In this document: positions 1-7,942 of the stretch, piece after piece
Layout of the letters: every line of letters begins with the position of its first letter
Numbering within the stretch: position 1 is the stretch's first letter
Assembly (NCBI GenBank): GCA_002491565.1
Contig: DKWE01000040.1
Span: 1-35,079, forward strand
Direction of reading: 5' to 3'
Origin: Lachnospiraceae bacterium UBA7160
Lineage (GTDB): Bacteria > Bacillota > Clostridia > Lachnospirales > Lachnospiraceae
Length of the DNA: 35,079 bases
Position numbers and translations under genes: made by a program
The notes under the pieces: model-generated
Seen by the model: the letters and a program-made list of their open reading frames with translations, nothing else
Told to the model about the DNA's origin: nothing
The model's database searches: none

Positions 1-25
1 TGACAGTTTATGAGAGCATTAACAA

Positions 26-53
26 GTATGGCCGATGAGAGGATCAGCCATAC
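26..53 (-). terminator. Possible terminator hairpin after the HxlR gene
   Basis: A perfect 7-bp inverted repeat (GTATGGC at 26-32, GCCATAC at 47-53) lies just beyond the stop of the minus-strand HxlR gene. The sequence after it on the minus strand is only modestly T-rich, so termination is plausible but weakly supported. Confidence 0.35.
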
Positions 54-60
54 CCATTTT

Positions 61-417
61 CTATTTTTTACTTTGGCAGCATGGTGTCTGTACGTCTAAT
101 CCGTCAAGAAAATAGTTTCCCCATTGGCACATGGCTTCCAGAACGGGAATAATGCTGCATCCAAATGACGTAAGGGAATAAATGGTCTTAGGTGGTTTCT
201 CAGGGATGACTTCACGGTGGATCATGCCGCAGTCCTCCAGGTCATGGAGCTGCTGTGAGAGCATCTTGGGCGTTGCCTTTGGAATGAGACGCTGCAGCTC
301 CATATAATGTAACGGATGGCCGATCAGGTGCCAGAAGATCAGAGGCTTATATTTGCCGCCGATTAAAAAGAGGGTGGCTTCTACCGGGCAGTTGAATTGA
401 TTTTTTTCGTATTGCAT
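61..417 (-). CDS. HxlR-family winged-helix transcriptional regulator
   Basis: A 118-residue protein of the HxlR (DUF24) family, small dimeric winged-helix regulators that often respond to aldehydes, quinones or redox stress. It begins with the family pattern of a near N-terminal Cys (NCPVEATL), followed by GGKYKPLIFWHL and a recognition-helix region around PKATPKMLSQQLHDLEDCG; the wing reads PPKTIYSLTSFG. I place the start at 417 because AAGGAGA lies just upstream of that ATG; the frame stays open to 492 but without a comparable site. A CC pair near the C-terminus adds two cysteines. It is transcribed divergently from a nitroreductase, a common HxlR arrangement, so it probably controls that gene and itself. 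The effector is not known. Confidence 0.88.
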   Translation of the reverse strand: MQYEKNQFNCPVEATLFLIGGKYKPLIFWHLIGHPLHYMELQRLIPKATPKMLSQQLHDLEDCGMIHREVIPEKPPKTIYSLTSFGCSIIPVLEAMCQWGNYFLDGLDVQTPCCQSKK

Positions 418-480
418 GATCTTCTCCTTTCCTGCAAGGGTGCTATCTTTTTGGGAAGTATCTTCCGTAAAAGTGCATTC

Positions 481-508
481 TTGCGGATACATTCATTCGT
501 GCTACAAT
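481..508 (+). promoter_or_regulatory. Promoter for the nitroreductase gene
   Basis: TTGCGG (481-486), a 16-bp spacer and TACAAT (503-508) form a plausible sigma-A promoter pointing at the nitroreductase gene. Transcription would start near 515, immediately before the inverted repeat at 519-535. Confidence 0.45.
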
Positions 509-518
509 AAGTGCATGG

Positions 519-535
519 TTGGTTTGACATACCAA
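519..535. promoter_or_regulatory. Candidate HxlR operator
   Basis: A perfect inverted repeat, TTGGT-N7-ACCAA, lies in the divergent gap between the HxlR gene and the nitroreductase, just downstream of the predicted start of the nitroreductase transcript. Binding here would block that transcript. The assignment to HxlR is inferred from position and symmetry. Confidence 0.5.
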
Positions 536-565
536 ATACAGGATACACAGAAAGGATGATTTATT

Positions 566-1084
566 ATGGATTTTATCAGTATTGCAAAGCGACGTCAATC
601 AGTACGCAGTTACAAAGATCAGAAAGTGGAACCGGAAAAACTGGAACAGATTCTGGAGGCAGCCCATGTAGCTCCGACAGCGGCAAATCTGCAGCCGGTT
701 CATTTAATCGCCGTCCAGAGTGAGGAAGGGCTTGCAAAGGTCAGCAAGGCTGCTGGCATTTATGGCGCACCGCTGGCGATTATCGTATGTGCCGATCACA
801 ATAAGGCATGGGTTCGTCCGTTTGACCAGAAGCAGACAGGGGACATTGATGCATCCATTCTGACGGATCACATGATGCTCCAGGCTACGGAGCTTGGTCT
901 TGGCACGGTGTGGGTCTGCTACTTCAAGCCGGATGTGCTGCGGGCAGAGTTTGATCTTCCGGAAAATCTGGAGCCGGTGAACATTCTGGTGGTTGGTTAT
1001 TCGGACGATGAGCCTGCGGATACCAGCCGTTTCGACACACAGCGCATCCCGATGAGCCAGTTGGTTTCCTACGAAAAACTGTAA
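566..1084 (+). CDS. Nitroreductase-family protein (FMN-dependent oxidoreductase)
   Basis: A 172-residue single-domain nitroreductase. The N-terminal RRQSVRSY segment matches the FMN-phosphate binding strand of the family, and APTAANLQP matches the conserved loop that packs on the flavin. The latter half holds LGLGTVWVCYF and VNILVVGY, the usual C-terminal FMN-fold strands. At 172 residues it belongs to the short class. Such enzymes reduce nitro groups, quinones or related electrophiles with NAD(P)H; the substrate cannot be told from sequence. The ATG follows AAAGGAT. The divergent HxlR gene is its probable regulator, as in other electrophile-stress pairs. Confidence 0.88.
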   Translation: MDFISIAKRRQSVRSYKDQKVEPEKLEQILEAAHVAPTAANLQPVHLIAVQSEEGLAKVSKAAGIYGAPLAIIVCADHNKAWVRPFDQKQTGDIDASILTDHMMLQATELGLGTVWVCYFKPDVLRAEFDLPENLEPVNILVVGYSDDEPADTSRFDTQRIPMSQLVSYEKL

Positions 1085-1125
1085 ACAGCACCGTCCAGTT
1101 GGCGCAGTTGCATTTATAATTTAGA

Positions 1126-1153
1126 GGGGCGGCAGCTTTTAGGCTGTCGCCCC
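1126..1153. terminator. Shared hairpin between convergent nitroreductase and clpP genes
   Basis: An 11-bp GC-rich stem (1126-1136 with 1143-1153, one G-U pair) and a 6-nt loop lie between the nitroreductase stop and the clpP stop on the opposite strand. T-runs are short on both sides, so it may act as a weak bidirectional terminator or as a transcript-end stabiliser. Confidence 0.5.
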
Positions 1154-1174
1154 CTTGAATATCAGTGATATATT

Positions 1175-1768
1175 TTATTGTCTTGTTGAAATAACAGAGT
1201 CAATTAGACCATATTCTAAGGCTTCGTCTGCGCTCATAAAATTATCTCTGTCTGTATCTCTTTCAATTTCTTCAATAGTACGCCCCGTGTTTTCAGCTAA
1301 AATTCGATTTAATCTTCGTTTATTTTTTTGTATATGGTCTGACATTATTCGTATATCGCTGGCTTGCCCTTGAATACCATTACCATGTATAGCTGGTTGA
1401 TGTATCATGATTTCAGAATTAGCTAACGCCATACGTTTTCCATGTGCGCCGCCCGCTAACAAAAAAGCTCCAAAACTTGCGGCAAGTCCTACGCATATTG
1501 TAGAAACATCACACTTGATATACTGCATAGTATCATAAATCGCAAATCCCGCTGTTACCGAACCTCCGGGACTATTGATATAAAGCTGTATATCTTTATC
1601 CGGGTCTTGCGCTTCTAAAAAGAGCATTTGTGCTATGATTAAGCTGGCAGAAGTATCACTGATTTCTTCCCCTAAAAAAATAATTCTGTCGGACAGTAAC
1701 CGTGAAAAAATATCATAGCTTCTTTCTCCACGGCTGGTCTGTTCAATGACATAAGGAATCGTACTCAT
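1175..1768 (-). CDS. clpP: ClpP-type serine protease subunit (paralogue)
   Basis: A 197-residue ATP-dependent Clp protease proteolytic subunit. The full catalytic triad is visible: Ser98 in GLAASFGAF, His123 in MIHQP and Asp175 in DTDRDNF. INSPGGSVTAG is the family's oxyanion-loop region. The loop after His123 is about three residues longer than in the common housekeeping type (HQPAIHGNGIQGQA against HQPLGGAQGQA), which suggests an accessory paralogue. The start at 1768 is chosen because AAGGAGA precedes it and the ATG overlaps the stop of the upstream AraC-type gene (ATGA), implying translational coupling. No Clp ATPase or trigger factor gene is adjacent, unlike the usual tig-clpP-clpX order. 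Local AT richness compared with the right-hand part of the window hints at transfer. Confidence 0.9.
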   Translation of the reverse strand: MSTIPYVIEQTSRGERSYDIFSRLLSDRIIFLGEEISDTSASLIIAQMLFLEAQDPDKDIQLYINSPGGSVTAGFAIYDTMQYIKCDVSTICVGLAASFGAFLLAGGAHGKRMALANSEIMIHQPAIHGNGIQGQASDIRIMSDHIQKNKRRLNRILAENTGRTIEEIERDTDRDNFMSADEALEYGLIDSVISTRQ

Positions 1769-2184
1769 GCTGCAATCTCCTTGATTTCTGAAATAAATTT
1801 GTAGTGTTTGGGCATACAAGAATAGTACAAAGAAATTCTGTTTTGTTTTGGCATAAAGATTCCGATATTCCGATAAGTTTTAGGCGGATATAAATACACC
1901 TGCTTAAAAGCAAAAGAAAATGATTGTTGCGTATCATATCCGGCTTCATATGCAATTTGTGTTATCGACTTATCCGTTTTGACCAGTTTTTCAGCCGCAA
2001 TCGCAAGCCTACGGTTTTGCAAATATTTATAAATTGTAATTCCTGTCTGTTCTGCAAAAACCCGATTAAGGTGGAATTTGGAATAGCCAATACTTTTCGA
2101 TATATTATCTAAGCTAATTTCTTTTTCTATATTTTGCTCAATATAGTCTATGACTTTCTTAACAACTTCTTTTTGGTCTTTCAT
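1765..2184 (-). CDS. Minimal AraC-family regulator (DNA-binding domain only)
   Basis: A 139-residue protein made almost entirely of the AraC/XylS DNA-binding domain. The first helix-turn-helix is around ISLDNISKSIGYSKFHLNRVFAEQTG and the second around KSITQIAYEAGYDTQQSFSFAFKQ, followed by the typical PPKTYR end. About 30 residues follow it; no N-terminal cupin or sensory domain is present, resembling the MarA/SoxS size class. AAGGAGGG precedes the ATG. It is the first gene of a two-gene operon with the ClpP paralogue (4-bp overlap), so it may control the protease or be turned over by it. That link is inference. Confidence 0.88.
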   Translation of the reverse strand: MKDQKEVVKKVIDYIEQNIEKEISLDNISKSIGYSKFHLNRVFAEQTGITIYKYLQNRRLAIAAEKLVKTDKSITQIAYEAGYDTQQSFSFAFKQVYLYPPKTYRNIGIFMPKQNRISLYYSCMPKHYKFISEIKEIAA

Positions 2185-2210
2185 TGCATACCCTCCTTAC
2201 ATTCTTAACC

Positions 2211-2239
2211 ATTATAGCAAGTTTAGAGGTATATGTCTT
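2211..2239 (-). promoter_or_regulatory. Promoter for the AraC-clpP operon
   Basis: Read on the minus strand, AAGACA (2239-2234), a 17-bp spacer and a perfect TATAAT (2216-2211) lie 27 bp upstream of the AraC-type start codon. Confidence 0.6.
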
Positions 2240-2548
2240 AATAAAAAGTGCTATTTTGGTACTAGATTTTGATAATTACATCCATGTAAGCATTTTACAT
2301 GAGCATTCCATTGCGGTTTTGAACAGTAAGAGCAGGGGCGTCCTTATGAGTGCAAATCCTGCTGATTGGAGCTGAGAAAAATGAGAAAAACCTATATAAT
2401 AAAAGATGGGGCTGTAAAAAAAGTCCTCCCCGCATATTAGAAAGCATCGTTTTTTTTGTGATATTCCGTTGCTTTCATGCAGGGGACGGCGGATTTTTTC
2501 ATAGCCCCAGAGCAGATCAAATATGATGGAGTGTTGGAAAGGAACACT
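2240..2548. other. Gap between the AraC-clpP operon and the broken AraC gene
   Basis: About 300 AT-rich bases with no supported gene. A TATAAT at 2395-2400 could be the -10 element of the downstream AraC-family pseudogene, but there is no convincing -35 at the right distance. Confidence 0.4.
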
Positions 2549-3535
2549 ATGAGCAAAGACCCTGTTACACATGCAAAAGGGTTGTCTGCAGTCATTCCAA
2601 ACGATAATGACGGTTACTGTACTGTCTATAAAATGGACTGTGCAGATGGGCTTGGGCTTATGACAGTTTATCAGGTCTATCCGGGGATACAGCTTATTTA
2701 CAATGACTTTGAGGCGACAAGCTGTGACTGGAATGAGAGTCAGGATAAGAATATACTGGAGATCAATCACTGCCGGGAAGGGCGGGAGGGAAGCACACTG
2801 CTAAGCGGTTCCTGCCTGTATCTGGGAGAAGGCGATCTGTCTATCCATACGATGGATAACTGTTCCCCGGAAATGAGTTTTCCGCTGAAGCATTACCGTG
2901 GGATTTCGGTAGTGATCAACCTTGAGACTGTGGCTCAAAACCCACCGGAAATTCTCTCAGAAAGCGGTATTGACATACTGAAATTCAAGGAGAAATTCTG
3001 CCCGGACGGAAGCTGCTTCGTGATGCGGGCAAAGGATGAGATTGAACATATTTTCTCAGAACTTTATTCTGTGCCGGACTGCCTGCAGAAACCCTACTTT
3101 AAGATAAAAGTCCAGGAACTTTTGTTATTCCTGTGTATGGTAGACGTATCGAAAGAAAAACAGCGGGAGCAGTACACTTCCCCGCATGTAGAGATCGTAA
3201 AGGAGATCCATAAAAAGCTGGTCGGGAATCTGCAGGCACGGCCTACGATTGATGAGCTTTCCAAAGAGTACCTGATCAATACAGCGACCTTAAAAGATAC
3301 GTTTAAAGGAATTTAAGGACAGCCGATTGGCGCGTATATGAAGGAATACCGGATCAAACAGGCGGCCGTCCTCCTTCGGCAGACGCAGGCTACCATAGCC
3401 GAGATTGCAAATAAAGTGGGTTATGAGAACCAGAGTAAGTTTGCGACTGCTTTCCGGGATATTCTGAAAATAGCACCGGCGGAATATCGAAAGCAGAATA
3501 GCAGTGAATCAACTGCTGTTCAAGGTGAACCGTAA
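2549..3535 (+). pseudogene. AraC-family regulator interrupted by an in-frame stop
   Basis: One reading frame encodes a roughly 328-residue AraC-family regulator but is cut by a single TAA at 3314-3316. Before it come a long N-terminal sensory domain (residues about 1-210) and the first helix-turn-helix, ending TLKDTFKGI. After it, in the same frame, comes GQPIGAYMKEYRIKQAA and the second helix-turn-helix (TIAEIANKVGYENQSKFATAFRD) with the closing PAEYRKQ. The codon is probably a mutated Tyr codon, since this helix commonly reads F-x-x-Y/F-G-x-P. The start at 2549 follows AAAGGAA; an upstream ATG at 2477 has no ribosome site. The truncated product would lack half the DNA-binding domain. The gene may be dead, a recent mutation, or depend on readthrough. 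Confidence 0.82.
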
Positions 3536-3613
3536 ATCTTAGCCATATATGCTTTGTACATGTAGAAGGAAAGTGCAATTCCTGACAGCGGCAAAATGCA
3601 GCAAGAGCAAAAG

Positions 3614-3633
3614 TCCCTGGTAAATATCAGGGA
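3614..3633. terminator. Hairpin between the convergent AraC pseudogene and LacI gene
   Basis: TCCCTG-N8-CAGGGA followed on the plus strand by a T-rich stretch (TTCCTTTATTTT), and on the minus strand by CTTTT. It lies between two converging genes and could serve both. Confidence 0.45.
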
Positions 3634-3638
3634 TTCCT

Positions 3639-4688
3639 TTATTTTCTATGTATCGGTGACAGGCATTTGACCGACGCCCTCTCTTGCAGACAACAATCCA
3701 GAAGATAGCGTCCTTTTTTCACTTCCTCCCGGTTCTCGAGCAGCGCGCTGGCCGCCGTATAGCCGATTTCGTGCAGCGGAAGGGCTACGGAGGTCAGCGG
3801 CGGTATCGCATAGCTGGAATAGGGCAGATTTCCGAACCCTATCACGGAGAGATCCTCCGGAATCCGCAGACCGGCAGACGCTGCATACTGGTAAACGCCG
3901 TATGCCATGATATCATTCATAGTAAAGATAGCAGTCGGAGGCTCCGGCAGAGATAGGAGCCTCTTCGCGTGATAAGCGCCGCTTACCGCCTCCAGATTGC
4001 CGTAGCGAATATACTCGTCACGAAACGGCAGGCCATTTTCTTCCAGCGCCGCACGGTACCCAGCCAGCTGATTGTTTGTGATCGTGGTATCGACCGGACC
4101 GCACAGGACTCCTATCCTTTTGTGGCCGTTTTCGATGAGGTACTGTGTTGCCATCCGGGCTCCCTGGCAGTCATTGTAGTCGACGTAGGGAACTTCTTTT
4201 GAGTTGTAACAATAAACGTACATCACAGGCAGCTTCAGATCCTGGATCAGCGGGAGCAGCTCCGTGTTTCGCTTATATACACCAATATAAATCAGTCCGT
4301 CTACCCGGGAGGAGGACAGCGCAAGTATGTTTCTGGTCAGGATGTCATTGTACTGTTCCAGCAGATAGAAATGGTCATGGACTTTATTATCAATCCTGAG
4401 ATTATAGAGCGTGATCGAATAGCTGTGATCCTCACAGTATTCATTGATCCCGTCGACAATCCTAGGGGTATCAAATGAAGTGATGTCTTCCGCAATCACC
4501 CCAAGTGTGTTGGACTGGCTCGTCTTAAGGCTTTTTGCCATTTTATTTGGCACATAATTCAGAGCAGCCATAGTATCGAGCACGCGCTTTCTGGTATCTG
4601 CTCCGACACGGCCTGTATTATTCAAAACATTTGATACCGTACCTATGGAAACGCCTGTTTTGCGGGCGATATCGTGCAGTGTTACCAT
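3639..4688 (-). CDS. LacI-family transcriptional repressor (first sugar locus)
   Basis: A 349-residue LacI/GalR regulator. The N-terminal helix-turn-helix reads TLHDIARKTGVSIGTVSNVLN, followed by the hinge region LNYVPNKMAKSLKTSQSNTLGVIAED. The rest is a periplasmic-binding-protein-like effector domain with the typical closing signature RIPEDLSVIGFGNLPYSSYAIPPLTSV. AAAGGAGAG sits before the ATG at 4688; a longer frame to 4763 has no such site and would put a basic tail before the helix-turn-helix. The gene is divergent from the ABC sugar importer that begins at 5114, whose start site carries a 20-bp palindrome, so local repression relieved by a sugar or sugar phosphate is the likely role. The effector cannot be named. 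Confidence 0.92.
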   Translation of the reverse strand: MVTLHDIARKTGVSIGTVSNVLNNTGRVGADTRKRVLDTMAALNYVPNKMAKSLKTSQSNTLGVIAEDITSFDTPRIVDGINEYCEDHSYSITLYNLRIDNKVHDHFYLLEQYNDILTRNILALSSSRVDGLIYIGVYKRNTELLPLIQDLKLPVMYVYCYNSKEVPYVDYNDCQGARMATQYLIENGHKRIGVLCGPVDTTITNNQLAGYRAALEENGLPFRDEYIRYGNLEAVSGAYHAKRLLSLPEPPTAIFTMNDIMAYGVYQYAASAGLRIPEDLSVIGFGNLPYSSYAIPPLTSVALPLHEIGYTAASALLENREEVKKGRYLLDCCLQERASVKCLSPIHRK

Positions 4689-4977
4689 ACCGGGGACTCT
4701 CCTTTTCCTATCCTGTGATCTGTGCGCCGCTTTCCGAATCTTCTGGACGCACAGTCTTTTCATTCAGATGCCGCATTCTGCGGGAAAAAGAGCTGCATTC
4801 ATCCACGTACCGCAGACTCTTTTACATCCTTCTCATCATACCATACCGTCAAAAAATGCGCAATAAAAACGGAAAATAAAACTGCACGCCCGCCCACTTG
4901 AGATTGTGCGTTTTGGCGTTTTTTTGCACTGAAAACTGGATATAATCTACAAAAATTACTTTTTCTCGTGTATTGGA
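4689..4977. other. Upstream part of the divergent LacI / importer gap
   Basis: Non-coding stretch of about 290 bases between the LacI start and the importer promoter. I see no further gene; the LacI promoter must lie here on the minus strand but no pair of boxes stands out. Confidence 0.4.
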
Positions 4978-5006
4978 TTGACATACACGACAGAAATGTA
5001 TATAAT
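4978..5006 (+). promoter_or_regulatory. Consensus sigma-A promoter of the first sugar importer
   Basis: TTGACA at 4978-4983, a 17-bp spacer and TATAAT at 5001-5006: a perfect match to the sigma-A consensus at ideal spacing. Such a strong promoter would need a repressor, which fits the palindrome immediately downstream and the divergent LacI gene. Confidence 0.9.
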
Positions 5007-5011
5007 GCGAA

Positions 5012-5031
5012 TTGATGAAACGTTTAATCAA
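5012..5031. promoter_or_regulatory. LacI-type operator covering the transcription start
   Basis: TTGATGAAACGTTTAATCAA is a 20-bp palindrome with a single mismatched pair and a central CG, the hallmark of LacI/GalR operators. It begins 5 bp after the -10 box, so a bound repressor would block initiation. The divergent LacI-family gene at 3639-4688 is the obvious ligand. Confidence 0.85.
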
Positions 5032-5113
5032 ATGCAAGTTGACAATCAAAAGTTGGAGGAATGCAGATTCCTCTGATTAATAAGAGGACCCGGAAAGGGC
5101 AGGAGGTATTTCT

Positions 5114-6514
5114 ATGAAAAGAAGAGGTTTTTCATTGGCGTTGACGGCGGCTCTTTGTCTTAGCTGTGTGGCTAGCGCGTCGGCTGACGGCGGTACTATG
5201 AAGTGGTGGGATCAGTTTGCCACGCTGATGGATACGCATCAGGCGATCTATGACGCGTTTGAGGCAGAGACGGGTGTGCATGTGGACTATGAGAATTTTG
5301 ATGCCGCATCCTTCCGGGAAGCGTTCGATCTGGCTCTGAGCAGTGACCAGGCTCCGGACATTCTCTCCTACGCGTGGGATGCAAACAATGCTGTCGCGAA
5401 ATATCAGGAGGGAAATTTCGCTCCTCTGACTGTCAGCAAGGAAGATCTGCCTCAGTATGTGCAGGATGCACTCGTAGAGGGATATACCATGTTTGACGGA
5501 GAGGTGTATTCCTTCCCGACCTTCAACATCAACCATCAGGCGCTGCTGTGGTACAACACAAATCTCGTAGAGGAAGTACCTGCCTCACTGGCAGAGTTCC
5601 GTGAGCTGCTCAAGGAGCTGACAAACGCGGACGCAAATCAGTATGGTATTGCGCTTCCGATGACAGACACGACGCGTATCGGCAATATTATCAAGTACAC
5701 GACGGCGCTCTCCGGCGGCACTGTTGATTTCGATTACGCGACAGGGCAGTATGTCTACAATTCCGACCTGCTCAAACAGGTATTCCAGTTCTTTGTTGAT
5801 ATCTGGGAGGATGGCTCCGTGCATCCGGCGTCTACTACACTCAAGACCCGCACCGTGCGTGAACGCTGGGTAAATGACGAGGTTGCGTTCGCGATTGACG
5901 GCTGCTGGTATCCTGGCTCTGTAAATACTGCGTTTGGCGCGGAGGTACTTACAAAGCTTGGCGTGAGCGGCATGCCGATTGTAGATTCATCCGTTACAAA
6001 CGGCCTCGTCGGTGCAGCCCCGCAGGTCGGCACCTTCTATGTGACTTCCGGCTGTGAGGATACGGAGGCTGCTACAAAGCTGCTTATGAAGCTTCTGGAC
6101 GACGATTACGCGATCCAGCTTGCCGGAGCGATGGACCAGCCGCCGCTGAATACCGAGGCGATTGAGAAGGCCGATGTTGCAGAGGTATATGTGAGGGGCT
6201 GTCAGATCATGGCTTCTCAGATGGGCTATTATCCGGAGCCGCAGGTGCGCAATCCGGAGGTCGCGGACGTGTATGCGGAGCTTACTACCATCACTCCGAA
6301 TATCGGTGACATCTATGTGGGCTATGTGACCGGAGCGATCAGCGACTGGGAGAGCGCGCTGGATGAGTACAACCAGGCTATGAATGAGGAGCTCGACCGC
6401 GCGATTGAGACCTGCCAGGCCATGGGCAGCAACGTATCCCGCGAGGACTGGATTTTCCCGAACTACGTCCAGGGCGAGAGCTATACGGCCGACAAATATG
6501 CAGAGCTGCAGTAA
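5114..6514 (+). CDS. Sugar ABC transporter solute-binding protein (family 1)
   Basis: A 466-residue extracellular solute-binding protein of the CUT1 sugar importer type. Residues 1-25 are a Sec signal peptide (basic start, hydrophobic core LALTAALCL, cleavage likely after ASASA). A Cys occurs in LSCVAS, but its surroundings do not make a convincing lipobox, so anchoring is uncertain. The mature start MKWWDQF and later QAPDILSYAWD, YSFPTFN and AFAIDGCWYPGS match the fold of maltose/oligosaccharide-binding proteins. AGGAGGT precedes the ATG. It is the first and probably most highly expressed gene of the operon, followed by a structured 500-bp gap and two permeases. The ligand is unknown. Confidence 0.9.
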   Translation: MKRRGFSLALTAALCLSCVASASADGGTMKWWDQFATLMDTHQAIYDAFEAETGVHVDYENFDAASFREAFDLALSSDQAPDILSYAWDANNAVAKYQEGNFAPLTVSKEDLPQYVQDALVEGYTMFDGEVYSFPTFNINHQALLWYNTNLVEEVPASLAEFRELLKELTNADANQYGIALPMTDTTRIGNIIKYTTALSGGTVDFDYATGQYVYNSDLLKQVFQFFVDIWEDGSVHPASTTLKTRTVRERWVNDEVAFAIDGCWYPGSVNTAFGAEVLTKLGVSGMPIVDSSVTNGLVGAAPQVGTFYVTSGCEDTEAATKLLMKLLDDDYAIQLAGAMDQPPLNTEAIEKADVAEVYVRGCQIMASQMGYYPEPQVRNPEVADVYAELTTITPNIGDIYVGYVTGAISDWESALDEYNQAMNEELDRAIETCQAMGSNVSREDWIFPNYVQGESYTADKYAELQ

Positions 6515-7021
6515 GCGAGGCAGCATCATCATAATTGGGCAGGCAGGATCACATGTTTCGCGCTGACCGAAGCGTAGACCAAATACCCCGCTGATTTGCA
6601 GCGCTGTAAGCCAGATACCCCGTTGCTTGCAGCGGGGTATTTGATTGGCAGCGCAGCTGCCGCGGGATTCTGATGTTTGCGGTTCACGCAGCCGCGTTCC
6701 GCAAGGGCGCCGGGCGCATGTCCGGGGGGATGTTCACTCAGCACCCGCGAATGCGGAGAAATGTTCATGTGTATGCATGAAAGTTCTGCAGACCGTAAGT
6801 CGGAAGCCCAGCTCACACGTGCAGCAGAGCCTGACATGCTGTGTGTTTCATAGTAGCAGAAGCCTTGCGGCATGATTTTCTGTCAGAAAAGTGGCCAAGT
6901 GAGGGGATGCAAAGGTATCAACAATCGAAGTGCGCAGTCCGATGGAAACTCAGGCAAAGAGATCTGGCTGAGTAGGAAAACAGGATGGATACCGTACACC
7001 AGCCAGAAAGAGGAGGAAGAA
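6515..7021 (+). other. Long structured gap between SBP and permease
   Basis: About 507 bases with no supported gene inside what appears to be one operon. The 5' part (6581-6661) holds several strong hairpins; the rest (about 6665-7010) shows nothing I can identify. Such gaps often set the ratio of binding protein to permease by stabilising the upstream mRNA or causing partial termination. Confidence 0.6.
6581..6661 (+). promoter_or_regulatory. Competing hairpins downstream of the SBP gene
   Basis: A strong local hairpin pairs 6615-6625 with 6630-6640 (core ATACCCCG with CGGGGTAT). An upstream copy at 6581-6593 is a perfect 13-bp complement of 6630-6642, so it can pair with the same 3' arm and the two folds exclude each other. 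A third hairpin, GGCAGC-N3-GCTGCC, follows at 6647-6661. None has a long T-run, so stabilisation or processing is more likely than simple termination. Confidence 0.6.
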
Positions 7022-7942
7022 ATGAGCAGACAACGTTCGCTTCGGCGCAGCAAGACGCCTTATGGATGGATCTATTTATTTTTGGCCCCTACATTGATCC
7101 TTTTTACCATGTACACGCTTTATCCCATAGGGGCTACCGTCTGGTATTCACTGACGAACATGCGCAGCTTTACCAGCAAAAATGTCCGGTTTGTCGGGCT
7201 TGCCAATTACCTGCTGCTGTTTCAGGACAAGCAGTTTCTGAACAGCCTGCGTGTGACGGGGCTGTTTATGCTGATTGTCGTTCCGGCGCGCTTTCTGCTC
7301 TCGCTGGCGCTTGCACTGCTGCTGAACTGGAAGCGCTGCAAGTGGAAAACTTTTTTCCGGACAATCTTTTTCCTGCCGGTGCTGACGACCTCCGCAATCA
7401 TCGGCGTGGTCTTTATCATGCTGCTGGACCCCACGATGGGACCGGTCAATGTGATTCTGGAGCAGCTTGGGCTGACCGAATGGGCTTCCCTGTCACTTCT
7501 CGGAACTGCCTCCACCGCGCTTGGCACCGCGGGTGTCATCTGGGTGTGGAAATGGCTCGGCAATTCCCTGATTTACTGGATCGCCTCGCTGCAGAGCATT
7601 CCGGAGGAGCTATACGAGGCGGCTAAGATCGACGGGGCAAACTCCTGGCAGACCTTTAAGAGCATTGTAACCCCATTGCTGCTTCCGTTTGCAGCCATCA
7701 TCCTGGTGCTGACCGTCAGTGACGCGATCCGGGTGTTTAACCTGATGCTGACGCTGACAAACGGCGGGCCATTCTACGCGACGGAGACCGTTGAGGTATT
7801 CATCTATCGCCACGCCTTCCAGTCTACCTCCCCGCGCATGGCTTATGCTTCCGCAGCCGCGACGATCTTTGGCCTGTTCTTTATGGTCATTGTCATCGCG
7901 CAGCGCGCCGTCACATCTATCTTTCAGAAAGCGGGGAAATGA
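7022..7942 (+). CDS. Sugar ABC transporter permease (MalF-like, CUT1)
   Basis: A 306-residue inner-membrane permease with about six hydrophobic segments, beginning GWIYLFLAPTLILFTMYTLYP. The cytoplasmic EAA loop, which docks the ATPase, reads EELYEAAKIDGANSWQTFKSIVTPLL. The start is placed at 7022 because AGGAGG lies just upstream; the frame is open to 6872 but that extension is hydrophilic and has no ribosome site. The stop overlaps the next permease start (ATGA at 7939-7942), indicating translational coupling and a heterodimeric channel. Confidence 0.92.
   Translation: MSRQRSLRRSKTPYGWIYLFLAPTLILFTMYTLYPIGATVWYSLTNMRSFTSKNVRFVGLANYLLLFQDKQFLNSLRVTGLFMLIVVPARFLLSLALALLLNWKRCKWKTFFRTIFFLPVLTTSAIIGVVFIMLLDPTMGPVNVILEQLGLTEWASLSLLGTASTALGTAGVIWVWKWLGNSLIYWIASLQSIPEELYEAAKIDGANSWQTFKSIVTPLLLPFAAIILVLTVSDAIRVFNLMLTLTNGGPFYATETVEVFIYRHAFQSTSPRMAYASAAATIFGLFFMVIVIAQRAVTSIFQKAGK

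Noticed and set aside
2276..2770. Minus-strand open frame of 164 codons
   Set aside because: It overlaps the 5' part of the AraC-family pseudogene, has no ribosome site and its translation looks like a shadow of the opposite strand.
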